DNA from: an uncultured Pelagibacteraceae bacterium
Lineage (GTDB): Bacteria; Pseudomonadota; Alphaproteobacteria; Pelagibacterales; Pelagibacteraceae
Assembly: GCA_902581695.1 (NCBI GenBank)
Contig: CACHOW010000009.1
Location: 1-36,603 of the forward strand
Length of the DNA stretch: 36,603 bases
Direction of reading: 5' to 3'
The notes beneath the pieces are model-generated. The model searched no databases, was not told where the DNA came from, and saw only the letters and a program-made list of their open reading frames with translations. Below are positions 8,769 to 17,897 of the stretch, one piece after another; the first letter of the stretch is position 1; each line of letters begins with the position of its first letter. Made by a program: the position numbers and the translations under genes.

Positions 8769-9181
8769 TAAGAATTTTCTTTTTTAATTCTATCTTTGAT
8801 ATCTCCCATTATTTTATTGTCAATATACAATAATCCAGCAAGTCGTCTCATTAAGTTTGTTTCATAAATATCAGCATCCTTATTTGAATAAATTATTTGC
8901 CACAATGATTCTATAATTTTGATTTTATTTTTTTCATCCATGTTTTTGACCTCTCTAGTAAAATTCAATATTTGATTAGAGTTTTCTTCAATTATTTTTC
9001 CTTCATTAATTATTTTTTCTACTTCGTTTTTTTTTGCACCAATTTTTATAAGGGCTTGTTTTATAATTTCACCTTCCTCTTTTGAAAAGTTTTCATCAAT
9101 TTTCGCAGCATGAATTAACAGTGCTGCTACTTTTGTAAAAAATTCATTTTTATTTGGTTCCTTATTATTTTTAAAAAACAT
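8768..9181 (-). CDS. TerB-family protein
   Basis: 137 aa, all-helical; [28 protein letters not shown]... and [30 protein letters not shown] match the TerB-like pattern of two acidic helical repeats. Confidence 0.75.
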   Translation of the reverse strand: MFFKNNKEPNKNEFFTKVAALLIHAAKIDENFSKEEGEIIKQALIKIGAKKNEVEKIINEGKIIEENSNQILNFTREVKNMDEKNKIKIIESLWQIIYSNKDADIYETNLMRRLAGLLYIDNKIMGDIKDRIKKENS

Positions 9182-9187
9182 AGCTCT

Positions 9188-11665
9188 TTAATTAAAATTG
9201 AGATCTTTTAATACACCAAAAGGACTTTCTTTAGTGGTTTTGTTATTTTGTTTTTTAGTGACTTTTTTAGGAATATATTTGAAAAATATTTCGTTTTCCT
9301 TATCTGTAACTTTGTAATTCATGCCTTTAAGAAGTTTTTTAAAATTTTCTTTACTACAGCCTAATAAATTTATCATTTCAGGTATCATTTTGATTTCTTT
9401 GTTTTTTTCTGAATTAGAATTAATTATTTGCATAAAAAGTCTCTCTAAAATATCTATTCGTATGTAAAAATTGTCAAATTTTTCAAATCCACACAGTAAC
9501 ATGAAGTTTTTATTTTTTATTTTGCTATCATCTAAAAAATTAAGTCCAAAAGTAGGTGGTTTTAAATTAAAATATTTTTGATGATAATTTTTCCACAGCA
9601 AAGTTCTTAGAGATACAGACTCCGGTTTAATTAATCTATGAAGAAAGACATGATATCTTCCAAATTTTACCCCAAGGTCTCTTAAAATTTTTCTTTCATT
9701 TTGTCCTAAACTTTTAAGATATTCTGTTACCTGTTCTCTTTTGAGAACACCGTTGTTTTCATAAAGTTGATAAGCAAGAGCTTTAATGGAAGAATTTTTC
9801 TCTTTTAAATGTTTTAAATCAATAAGACTTTTTAAAGTCGTCTTAATTTTGGTTTCCATCCATTTTTCTAAATAGTTATTTAATTTTTGTCTTTGTGTTT
9901 GTTCAAGAATATCATCAACCAATAGTTCAATTTTAGGATTTAAGTAATCTCTACCTGATATTAATTTTCCAATTGATGATTTATTCCAATAAATTTTAAA
10001 ATCATCGTTTAATTCAATTAAACCTGTTTCAATTATATATTGGATTCTTTTTTCTAATTCTGGACCAACTGTTTGCCTAGCAGCTTTTTTTAAAGATTTT
10101 ATATCAGTCTCTAATGCTCCTTTTTTTAGATCTAACTCTAATTTAAGGCCGTTAATTTTTCCAATGAATTGATTGTCAATCATAACATCATTATTCTCTA
10201 AAATTTTCGTATCAAATTTCATATCTTGTTTCAATCCTCTTGCTAGAACACTAGCTCGTTTATCAATAAATGTTTTTGTAAGCTCTTCATGAAGTCTGTC
10301 TGAAAGTTTGTCTTCTAATAATTTTGTTTTTTCTATCCAATAATTTTGATTTTCTATCCAATTATTTTTATTTGAAACATAGGACCAAGTTCTAACATTT
10401 GCAATTCTATTTGATAAGGAATCTACATTTCCCTCTAATTTATCTAATTTTATTAGTTGAAGGCGCATATAATCATCAGAAATTTTACCTTTTTCACTAT
10501 TAAGATATTTAAAAACGTTAAAAATAACCTCATAATGGTTACCATAAGTTTTTTTTACAAAATCAGGTATTTGACAACATTCCCATAACAAATTCAATTT
10601 CTGCTCGTTAAAATTAACGTTTTCAAAATTCTTATCTCTTAAAAAAAATTTAAGAGCCTTTTCATCCTCACATTCATGTATTTTTCTCAACCACCCCTTT
10701 TTTGGTTTTTCATCTAAAGATTTTATCAACGCTGAAGGGTTGTTGAAGTTTAAGTTAGAATTTCTCCAAAATAGAAAACGTATTTCTTCAAATTTGTGAT
10801 TTTCTAATAGATTGATTTCTTCTGCATTAATTTCTTTACATTCACCAGTTATACCAAAATTTCCATCGTTTAAGTACCTACCTGCTCTTCCAGCTATTTG
10901 TCCTATTTCAGATAAATTCAATTTTCTTAACTTTTTTCCATCAAATTTTTTTAAATTTGAAAAATAAACATTACTAAGATCCATATTTATTCCCATACCT
11001 ATAGCATCAGTTGCCACTAAAAAATCGACATCACCAGATTGATATAGTTCAACTTGAGCGTTTCGAGTTTTTGGACTTAGTGATCCCATTACAATTGCAG
11101 CCCCACCTTTTTGTCTTCTGATTAGTTCAGCAATTGCATAAACTTCCTCAGCAGAAAAAGCTATAATTGCAGTTTTTCTATTTATTCTAGATATTTTTTT
11201 ATAACCAGAATAAGAGAGTTTTGAGAGCCTATTTCTGTTAATAAATTCTAAATCATCATCTAATTTTTCAATAATACTCTTAATGGTATTTGATCCCATG
11301 AACATGGTTAATTTATTTCCTCTCATATTAATGAGCCTATCTGTAAAAATATGCCCTCGCTCATGATCAGCACACATTTGTATTTCATCTACTCCAACAA
11401 AATCTAAATTTTTATCTATAGGCATAGATTCTACAGTACATAAAAAATATTTTGCATCAGGTGGAATGATTTTCTCTTCACCAGTTATAAGAGCAACTTT
11501 ATTAATAGAAATTTTTTGAATTATCTTGTCATAAACTTCTCTTGCTAATAATCTCAAGGGAAAACCAATCATTCCTGAGTCGAAAGACAACATTGTTTCA
11601 ATAGCTAAATGTGTTTTTCCTGTATTTGTTGGACCTAGAACAGCTGTAATTTTATTTTTAATCAT
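9188..11665 (-). CDS. SUV3/MgpS-like superfamily 2 RNA helicase
   Basis: 825 aa; AVLGPTNTGKTHLAIE (Walker A), GVDEIQMCADHERG (DEIQ box), VATDAIGMGINMDL, QIAGRAGR. Confidence 0.9.
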   Translation of the reverse strand: MIKNKITAVLGPTNTGKTHLAIETMLSFDSGMIGFPLRLLAREVYDKIIQKISINKVALITGEEKIIPPDAKYFLCTVESMPIDKNLDFVGVDEIQMCADHERGHIFTDRLINMRGNKLTMFMGSNTIKSIIEKLDDDLEFINRNRLSKLSYSGYKKISRINRKTAIIAFSAEEVYAIAELIRRQKGGAAIVMGSLSPKTRNAQVELYQSGDVDFLVATDAIGMGINMDLSNVYFSNLKKFDGKKLRKLNLSEIGQIAGRAGRYLNDGNFGITGECKEINAEEINLLENHKFEEIRFLFWRNSNLNFNNPSALIKSLDEKPKKGWLRKIHECEDEKALKFFLRDKNFENVNFNEQKLNLLWECCQIPDFVKKTYGNHYEVIFNVFKYLNSEKGKISDDYMRLQLIKLDKLEGNVDSLSNRIANVRTWSYVSNKNNWIENQNYWIEKTKLLEDKLSDRLHEELTKTFIDKRASVLARGLKQDMKFDTKILENNDVMIDNQFIGKINGLKLELDLKKGALETDIKSLKKAARQTVGPELEKRIQYIIETGLIELNDDFKIYWNKSSIGKLISGRDYLNPKIELLVDDILEQTQRQKLNNYLEKWMETKIKTTLKSLIDLKHLKEKNSSIKALAYQLYENNGVLKREQVTEYLKSLGQNERKILRDLGVKFGRYHVFLHRLIKPESVSLRTLLWKNYHQKYFNLKPPTFGLNFLDDSKIKNKNFMLLCGFEKFDNFYIRIDILERLFMQIINSNSEKNKEIKMIPEMINLLGCSKENFKKLLKGMNYKVTDKENEIFFKYIPKKVTKKQNNKTTKESPFGVLKDLNFN

Positions 11666-11832
11666 TTCTATTTTTGGTATGTTTAAATTTTTATCTACCA
11701 GATGTAGTTGTTGTTAAAGAACAAAGATAGACTAAAACATGACCGAATCGGTGGATAAAAAGTTCTCATTTTATGCATTAACAAAATTCATCTTAACATA
11801 TTTAGATGTATGACAATAATCAAAAGATTTGC

Positions 11833-12234
11833 TTAAGATCTTTTTAATATTTTCCAAACTCCAGATGCTGAAGTTATAATTTTATCATTACATTTTAATT
11901 CACAAAATAAAAAAACAAGAGTTTTTGTTTTTTTAAGAATTTTAACATTACCAATTATTTCATCACCAATTTTGGAAACACCTATAAATTTTAAATCCAA
12001 AGATATAGTAACGCAAGGTGCATTTTCAGCAGCTCTGTGTGCTGCTGTTCCTGCTCCCGCATCTACCAAAGCTGACAAATATCCCCCATGGGTGATATTT
12101 GCAGCGTTCAAATGATTTTGATTTATTGTTGACTTAAACTCATATTCAATTTCAGAAATATTTCTGAACAAAACCCCTCCATTGTGTTTCATGAAACCGG
12201 GATTTAAACTAATTTGTTCAAATTTATTAGACAT
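11833..12234 (-). CDS. PaaI-family hotdog thioesterase
   Basis: 133 aa; LNAANITHGGYLSALVDAGAGTAAHRA and TISLDLKFIG. Confidence 0.88.
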   Translation of the reverse strand: MSNKFEQISLNPGFMKHNGGVLFRNISEIEYEFKSTINQNHLNAANITHGGYLSALVDAGAGTAAHRAAENAPCVTISLDLKFIGVSKIGDEIIGNVKILKKTKTLVFLFCELKCNDKIITSASGVWKILKRS

Positions 12235-12240
12235 AAGTTC

Positions 12241-12339
12241 TTATAATATAAAAGTAAAAATTAATAAAATTATAAAAATTATTATAAAAAAATATACTAC
12301 AGATGTTTGAAGAGATGATTTAAGAAGCCATTTAATCAT
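12241..12339 (-). CDS. Putative 32-aa single-pass membrane peptide
   Basis: Not in the ORF track. Reverse translation is MIKWLLKSSLQTSVVYFFIIIFIILLIFTFIL. It fills the gap between tRNA-Arg and the PaaI gene on the same strand; no homology known to me. Confidence 0.35.
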   Translation of the reverse strand: MIKWLLKSSLQTSVVYFFIIIFIILLIFTFIL

Positions 12340-12352
12340 AATTAACCTTTAA

Positions 12353-12429
12353 TGGTGCGCCTGCTAGGAGTCGAACCCAGAACCTCCTGGTCCGTAGCCA
12401 AGCGCTCTATCCAATTGAGCTACAGGCGC
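12353..12429 (-). tRNA. tRNA-Arg (anticodon ACG), CCA encoded
   Basis: Reverse complement GCGCCTGTAGCTCAATTGGATAGAGCGCTTGGCTACGGACCAGGAGGTTCTGGGTTCGACTCCTAGCAGGCGCACCA; anticodon loop CTACGGA. Confidence 0.95.
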
Positions 12430-12502
12430 ATTTTTAATTTTATTTAATTATAGTATATTAATATTTAGTGTATTTTAAGTATAAGACAAATTTAAAAATT
12501 AA

Positions 12503-13678
12503 ATGAGCAATAAATATCAAGATGTTGTTATTATTGGAGGAGTTAGAACACCCATAGGTTCTTATAAGGGTTCATTAAAGAATATGAGAGCAGATCAGCT
12601 TGGATCAATAGTAATTAAAGAAGTTTTACGAAGATGTAAGATTAATGAAAATGAAATTGATGAGGTGATAATGGGTCAAGTTTTAACAGCAGGTAATGGG
12701 CAGAATCCAGCAAGACAAGCTGCAATCAATGCTGGTATACCTATTTTGAAACCTGCACATATAATAAATCAAGTTTGTGGATCAGGATTAAGAGCAGTAA
12801 TTTCTGCCTTTCAATCAATTAAATTAGGTGAAGTAAGAAAGGTTATTTGCGGAGGTCAAGAAAATATGTCAATCGCTCCACATTCAATCTTTTATAGAGA
12901 CAAAAAAAAAATTTCTGAACAAAAATTGATAGATACAATGATTCATGATGGTTTAATGGACGCTTTTAATAATCATCATATGGGCGTTACTGCTGAAAAT
13001 GTTGCAGAAAAGTTTAACATTTCTAGAGAAGAACAAGATAATTTTGCACTTAATTCTCAAAAAAAAACACAAGAAGCTATAATTCAAAATAAGTTTAATG
13101 ATGAGTTGATTAAAATAGATCAAGATGGGAATTGCCTAAACAAAGATGAGCATCCAAGATATGATTTAAAATTATCTGATTTAAATAAGTTAAAAACAGT
13201 TTTTAAGGATAATGGGACTGTTACTCCAGGAAACTCCTCAGGAATAAATGATGGAGCAGCAGCTTTACTACTTACAACATTAGAGGATGCTAAAAAAAAA
13301 TCAATTCAACCATTAGCAAAGATAAAATCCTGGGCTTCAGTTGGGGTTGAGCCATCTTTAATGGGTCTGGGACCTATAGAAGCGGTCAAAAAATCTATAA
13401 TCAAGGCTAATTGGAAAATAGAGGAAATAGACTTATTTGAAATCAATGAGGCTTTTGCAGCTCAAAGTATTGCAGTTATCCAAGAACTTAAAATTGATCC
13501 AAGAAAGGTTAACGTAAATGGTGGTGCTATAGCTTTAGGTCACCCTATAGGAGCGTCAGGAGCAAGAATTTTGGTCACATTAATACATGAAATGAAAAGA
13601 CAAAATTTGAAAAAAGGCTGTGCAACACTTTGTATTGGTGGAGGAATGGGTATAGCTCTATGTGTTGAGAGAAATTAA
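12503..13678 (+). CDS. Acetyl-CoA acetyltransferase (thiolase)
   Basis: 391 aa; NQVCGSGLRAV (Cys nucleophile), NVNGGAIALGHPIGASGARIL, CATLCIGGGMG. Confidence 0.95.
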   Translation: MSNKYQDVVIIGGVRTPIGSYKGSLKNMRADQLGSIVIKEVLRRCKINENEIDEVIMGQVLTAGNGQNPARQAAINAGIPILKPAHIINQVCGSGLRAVISAFQSIKLGEVRKVICGGQENMSIAPHSIFYRDKKKISEQKLIDTMIHDGLMDAFNNHHMGVTAENVAEKFNISREEQDNFALNSQKKTQEAIIQNKFNDELIKIDQDGNCLNKDEHPRYDLKLSDLNKLKTVFKDNGTVTPGNSSGINDGAAALLLTTLEDAKKKSIQPLAKIKSWASVGVEPSLMGLGPIEAVKKSIIKANWKIEEIDLFEINEAFAAQSIAVIQELKIDPRKVNVNGGAIALGHPIGASGARILVTLIHEMKRQNLKKGCATLCIGGGMGIALCVERN

Positions 13679-13791
13679 AAATTAATTTTACCGTATTTCT
13701 CTTTTAATAAAATCTTTTGTATCCAAGTTTTAGCATCTAAATAACTACTAACTTTTGGTTGAACGATTATTTTTAATAACTTTTTTAACAT
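13675..13791 (-). CDS. Putative 38-aa small protein
   Basis: Not in the ORF track. Reverse translation is MLKKLLKIIVQPKVSSYLDAKTWIQKILLKEKYGKINF. Its stop overlaps the thiolase stop (convergent). Confidence 0.35.
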   Translation of the reverse strand: MLKKLLKIIVQPKVSSYLDAKTWIQKILLKEKYGKINF

Positions 13792-13886
13792 TTTTCTATT
13801 TTAAACTTAAAGAATGTCAAAAAATTGGAGAGAATGTGTTAAAATTTGCAATTTACTTAACTTTTATGGTGTATAAACATAATTAA

Positions 13887-16800
13887 ATGAGCAAAAAATT
13901 ACTTGTTCCTGATATTGGAGAATTTGAGAACGTAGAAGTAATTGAACTTCTAGTAAAAGAGGGGCAAGAAATAAAAAAAAATGATCCAATAGTTACTATT
14001 GAAAGTGATAAATCAAGCGTTGAAATTCCATCTACTATTGAAGGTAAAGTTGAAAAAATTGATATTAAGATAGGAGATAAAGTTTCAAAAGGTGACCTAT
14101 TGCTTACAGTTTCAAGTTTGCAAATTTCTCCTAAATCACAAGAAGAGGTACCAAAGAACACTGAAAATTTAATACAGGAAGCAGAAATTTCATTAAAGAA
14201 GTCTCAAAAGGAAATTATTGAAGAACCAAAAACTCTATCTCAAAAAACTGAAAATAAAATTTTAAAAAAAGAACAAAGAAAACATGAGAGAATTGAAGTT
14301 ACTGATAAGGAAGATATTGATCCTATAGAAACTGATGAATGGTTAGAGTCCCTTTCTGCAGTTATACAAAAAGATGGAAATCAAAGAGCTCATTATCTGA
14401 TTAAAGAACTTATAAACAAAGCATATAGAGAAGGGGCAAACATTCCTTATACACAAAATACTCCATATATAAATACAATACCAGTTAGTGAAGAAAAAAA
14501 ATCAAACGGTGATCAAAACATAGAAAGAAGAATTAGATCTTTAATTAGATGGAACTCTGCGGCTATGGTTGTGAGAGCTAACAAAAAATTTCCAGAACTT
14601 GGTGGTCATATAGGGACATTTGCTTCAGCTGCAACTCTTTACGATGTTGGAATGAATCATTTTTGGAGAGCAAAAAATAATAAATTTGGTGGAGATTTAG
14701 TTTATTTTCAAGGGCACAGCGCTCCAGGTATGTATGCAAGAGCCTTCCTAGAAGGAAGACTGAGTGAGAAACAATTAGATAGTTTTAGACAAGAAGTAAA
14801 TCCTGGTGGTTTGTCTTCTTATCCACACCCATGGTTAATGCCAAAATTTTGGCAATTTCCAACTGTTTCAATGGGCCTAGGTCCAATGTTAGCAATCTAC
14901 CAAGCAAGATATATGAAGTATCTGATTAACAGAGGCCTCATAAAAGATGAGGGAAGAAAAGTTTGGGCCTTTTTAGGTGACGGTGAGATGGATGAACCCG
15001 AGTCTCTGGGAGCAATTGGATTAGCAGCAAGAGAAAAACTAGATAATTTAATTTTCGTAATTAATTGTAATTTGCAAAGATTGGACGGCCCAGTTAGAGG
15101 TAATGGGAAAATAATTCAAGAGCTAGAAGGAATTTTTAGAGGTGCTGGGTGGAATGTAATAAAAGTAATATGGGGATCTTATTGGGATTCATTACTAGCA
15201 AATGACAAAACAGGTCATCTGATAAAAATTATGAATGAAACTGTTGATGGAGAATATCAAGCAATTAAAGCAAGAGATGGCGCATTTGTAAGAGAAAAGT
15301 TTTTTGGCAAGTATCCAGAAACAAAAGAATTAGTTTCAAGTCTATCAGATAAGGACATTTGGAGGTTAAATAGAGGTGGTCATGATCCCCATAAAGTTTT
15401 TGCTGCTTATGATAAGGCGTCTAAAAATACTGGAAGTCCAACAGTAGTTATAGCAAAAACAATAAAAGGCTACGGAATGGGAAAAACTGGAGAAAGTGTA
15501 AATACAACTCATCAAACTAAGAAATTAGATATAGATGATTTAATGTATTACAGGGATAGATTTGATGTTCCTTTGACTGACAATCAGGTTAAAAATATAG
15601 AATATTATAAACCTGATAATAATTCAGTAGAAATAAAATATCTTAAAGAGAGAAGACTCCAGCTTGGTGGTTTTATTCCAGAAAGAACAACTTATGCTAA
15701 ATCTATTAAAGCACCACCTAAAAATATTTTTGATAATATGAAAGAGTCTACTGGTAAGAAAGAGATGTCTACTACAATGGCATTAGTAAGAATGTTAACA
15801 AGTTTACTTAGAGATAAAAATGTTGCTCCAAGACTTGTTCCAATCATTCCTGATGAGGCAAGAACATTTGGCATGGAGGGATTTTTTCAGAAGGTTGGAA
15901 TATATGCTCATGAAGGTCAAAAGTACGAGCCTGAAGATTCTGCTCAATTAAGCTCTTATAGAGAAGAAAAAAGTGGTCAAGTATTGGAAGAAGGAATTAC
16001 CGAGGCTGGAGCCATGTCCTCATGGATAGCTGCAGGAACATCTTATACAAATCATGATATTGAAATGATCCCTATTTATTTATTTTATTCTATGTTTGGT
16101 TTCCAAAGAATAGGAGATTTTGCTTGGGCGGGAGCTGACAGTCAATCCAGAGGTTTTTTAATCGGAGCAACCGCTGGACGAACAACTTTAGCAGGTGAAG
16201 GATTACAACATCAAGACGGACATAGTCATTTAATGTCGTCTACAATACCAAATTGCATTTCTTATGATCCCACATTCCATTATGAATTAGCTGTTATTTT
16301 TAGAGAGGGGTTAAAAAGAATGCACGAAAAAAAAGAGAATGTATTTTACTATATTACTACAATGAATGAAAATTATTCCCATCCAGAAATGCCAAAAGAT
16401 AAAAATTGTGAAGAAGGAATTTTGAAAGGTATGTATAAAATTAAAGAGTACAAAAAATATAAAAAAACTAAAATACAGTTTTTGGGCTCTGGGACAATTT
16501 TAAGAGAAATGATTGCTGGTGCAGAAATATTGCAAAATGAATATAACATAGATAGTGAAGTCTGGAGTGTCACAAGCTTTAACGAATTAAGAAAAGATGG
16601 GCTAGATGTAGAAAGATTTAATCTTTTAAATCCTGAAAAAGAAGAAAAAAAATCGTTTGTGGAAATGTGTTTGGGAAAAACGGAAGGACCAATATTAGCA
16701 GCATCAGATTACATGAGAATGAATTCTGATCAAATAAGACCTTATGTAAATAAAAGCTTTTATTCTTTAGGTACAGATGGTTTTGGAAGAAGCGATACTA

Positions 16801-16961
16801 GGAAAAATTTAAGAAGGTTTTTTGAAGTTGATAAAGAACATATAGTTGCTTATGGATTAAGTGTATTAGCAAAAGAACAACTTTTGCCATCTAAATATGC
16901 CTCAGAGGCAATAAAAAAATATAAAATTAATCCTAATAAACCAATGCCCACAAAACTTTAG
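13887..16961 (+). CDS. aceE: Pyruvate dehydrogenase E1 (homodimeric AceE type) with N-terminal lipoyl domain
   Basis: Residues 1 to about 77 form a lipoyl domain (VPDIGEFENVEVIELLVKEGQEI...IESDKSSVEIPS...GKVEKIDIKIGDKVSKGDLLLTV). The remainder is AceE-like: GHIGTFASAATLYDVGMNHFWRA, GDGEMDEPESLGAIGLAAREKLDNLIFVINCNLQRLDGPVRGNGKIIQELEGIFRGAGWNVIKVIWGS. Confidence 0.93.
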   Translation: MSKKLLVPDIGEFENVEVIELLVKEGQEIKKNDPIVTIESDKSSVEIPSTIEGKVEKIDIKIGDKVSKGDLLLTVSSLQISPKSQEEVPKNTENLIQEAEISLKKSQKEIIEEPKTLSQKTENKILKKEQRKHERIEVTDKEDIDPIETDEWLESLSAVIQKDGNQRAHYLIKELINKAYREGANIPYTQNTPYINTIPVSEEKKSNGDQNIERRIRSLIRWNSAAMVVRANKKFPELGGHIGTFASAATLYDVGMNHFWRAKNNKFGGDLVYFQGHSAPGMYARAFLEGRLSEKQLDSFRQEVNPGGLSSYPHPWLMPKFWQFPTVSMGLGPMLAIYQARYMKYLINRGLIKDEGRKVWAFLGDGEMDEPESLGAIGLAAREKLDNLIFVINCNLQRLDGPVRGNGKIIQELEGIFRGAGWNVIKVIWGSYWDSLLANDKTGHLIKIMNETVDGEYQAIKARDGAFVREKFFGKYPETKELVSSLSDKDIWRLNRGGHDPHKVFAAYDKASKNTGSPTVVIAKTIKGYGMGKTGESVNTTHQTKKLDIDDLMYYRDRFDVPLTDNQVKNIEYYKPDNNSVEIKYLKERRLQLGGFIPERTTYAKSIKAPPKNIFDNMKESTGKKEMSTTMALVRMLTSLLRDKNVAPRLVPIIPDEARTFGMEGFFQKVGIYAHEGQKYEPEDSAQLSSYREEKSGQVLEEGITEAGAMSSWIAAGTSYTNHDIEMIPIYLFYSMFGFQRIGDFAWAGADSQSRGFLIGATAGRTTLAGEGLQHQDGHSHLMSSTIPNCISYDPTFHYELAVIFREGLKRMHEKKENVFYYITTMNENYSHPEMPKDKNCEEGILKGMYKIKEYKKYKKTKIQFLGSGTILREMIAGAEILQNEYNIDSEVWSVTSFNELRKDGLDVERFNLLNPEKEEKKSFVEMCLGKTEGPILAASDYMRMNSDQIRPYVNKSFYSLGTDGFGRSDTRKNLRRFFEVDKEHIVAYGLSVLAKEQLLPSKYASEAIKKYKINPNKPMPTKL

Positions 16962-17891
16962 ATGTCAGAAAAAGATTTTATAACATTAGTTCCAGCATCA
17001 CCCAAAGCAAGAAAATTTGCAAGAGAACTTGGAGTAGATATCAATAAAGTCGAAGGCAGTGAAAGAGATGGTAGGGTAATAGACGATGATATTAAATTAT
17101 TTGTCTCTAAAAAATCAAAACAAATAAAAAAAATTGATTCTCAGAAAAACGAAAAAAATGAATTAGAATATGCTCATTCAGAATTTGGTGAGATAGAAAT
17201 AAAAGATATTCCAAGAGTTAAAAAACTTTCTTCGAAGTATTTAATTAATTCTTGGTCTAAAATACCTCATGTAACTAACCATGATGAAGCTGATATTACT
17301 GAAATGGAAGAATTCAGAAATTCTCTTACTAATATGTATACTGGAGAAAGGAGGAAAATAACCCCTTTGGCATTTATAGTTAAAGCATTATCTGCAACTC
17401 TTAAAAAATTTCCGAACTTTAATTCCTCAATAGATGAAATTGATAATGGCAAAATTACAATTAAAAAGTATTATCATATAGGTATAGCTGTAGATACACC
17501 TCACGGTTTAATGGTTCCGAAATTAAGAAACGTAAGAAATAAAAAAATTTCTCTGATTGCTGATGAATTAAAAAAAATTAGTGATGAATGTAGAAATCTT
17601 AGAATTGATAAAAAGGAACTTTTTGGTGGATCGATGACTATAACAAGTCTTGGTGGAATTGGGGGTTCATTCTTTACTCCAATTATTAATTATCCAGAAG
17701 TAGCTATTTTGGGAATTGGTAAGTCAGAAAAAAAGCAGATTTATATAAATGGTAAATTTGAAATTCGTACATTGTTACCATTGTCTTTGTCATATGATCA
17801 TAGAATTATAGATGGCGCAGAGGCAGCTAGATTCAATAATGAATTAAAGGAAAATTTGGGTAAAAATTTTGCCTATAAATTGGCTGTTTAG
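16962..17891 (+). CDS. aceF: Dihydrolipoamide acyltransferase (E2): peripheral-subunit-binding plus catalytic domains, no lipoyl domain
   Basis: 309 aa; starts near VPASPKARKFARELGVDINKVEGSERDGRVIDDDIKLF (PSBD) and ends with SYDHRIIDGAEAARF (catalytic HxxxDG). No lipoyl-type DK motif sits upstream of the PSBD. Confidence 0.9.
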   Translation: MSEKDFITLVPASPKARKFARELGVDINKVEGSERDGRVIDDDIKLFVSKKSKQIKKIDSQKNEKNELEYAHSEFGEIEIKDIPRVKKLSSKYLINSWSKIPHVTNHDEADITEMEEFRNSLTNMYTGERRKITPLAFIVKALSATLKKFPNFNSSIDEIDNGKITIKKYYHIGIAVDTPHGLMVPKLRNVRNKKISLIADELKKISDECRNLRIDKKELFGGSMTITSLGGIGGSFFTPIINYPEVAILGIGKSEKKQIYINGKFEIRTLLPLSLSYDHRIIDGAEAARFNNELKENLGKNFAYKLAV

Positions 17892-17897
17892 AAAATT

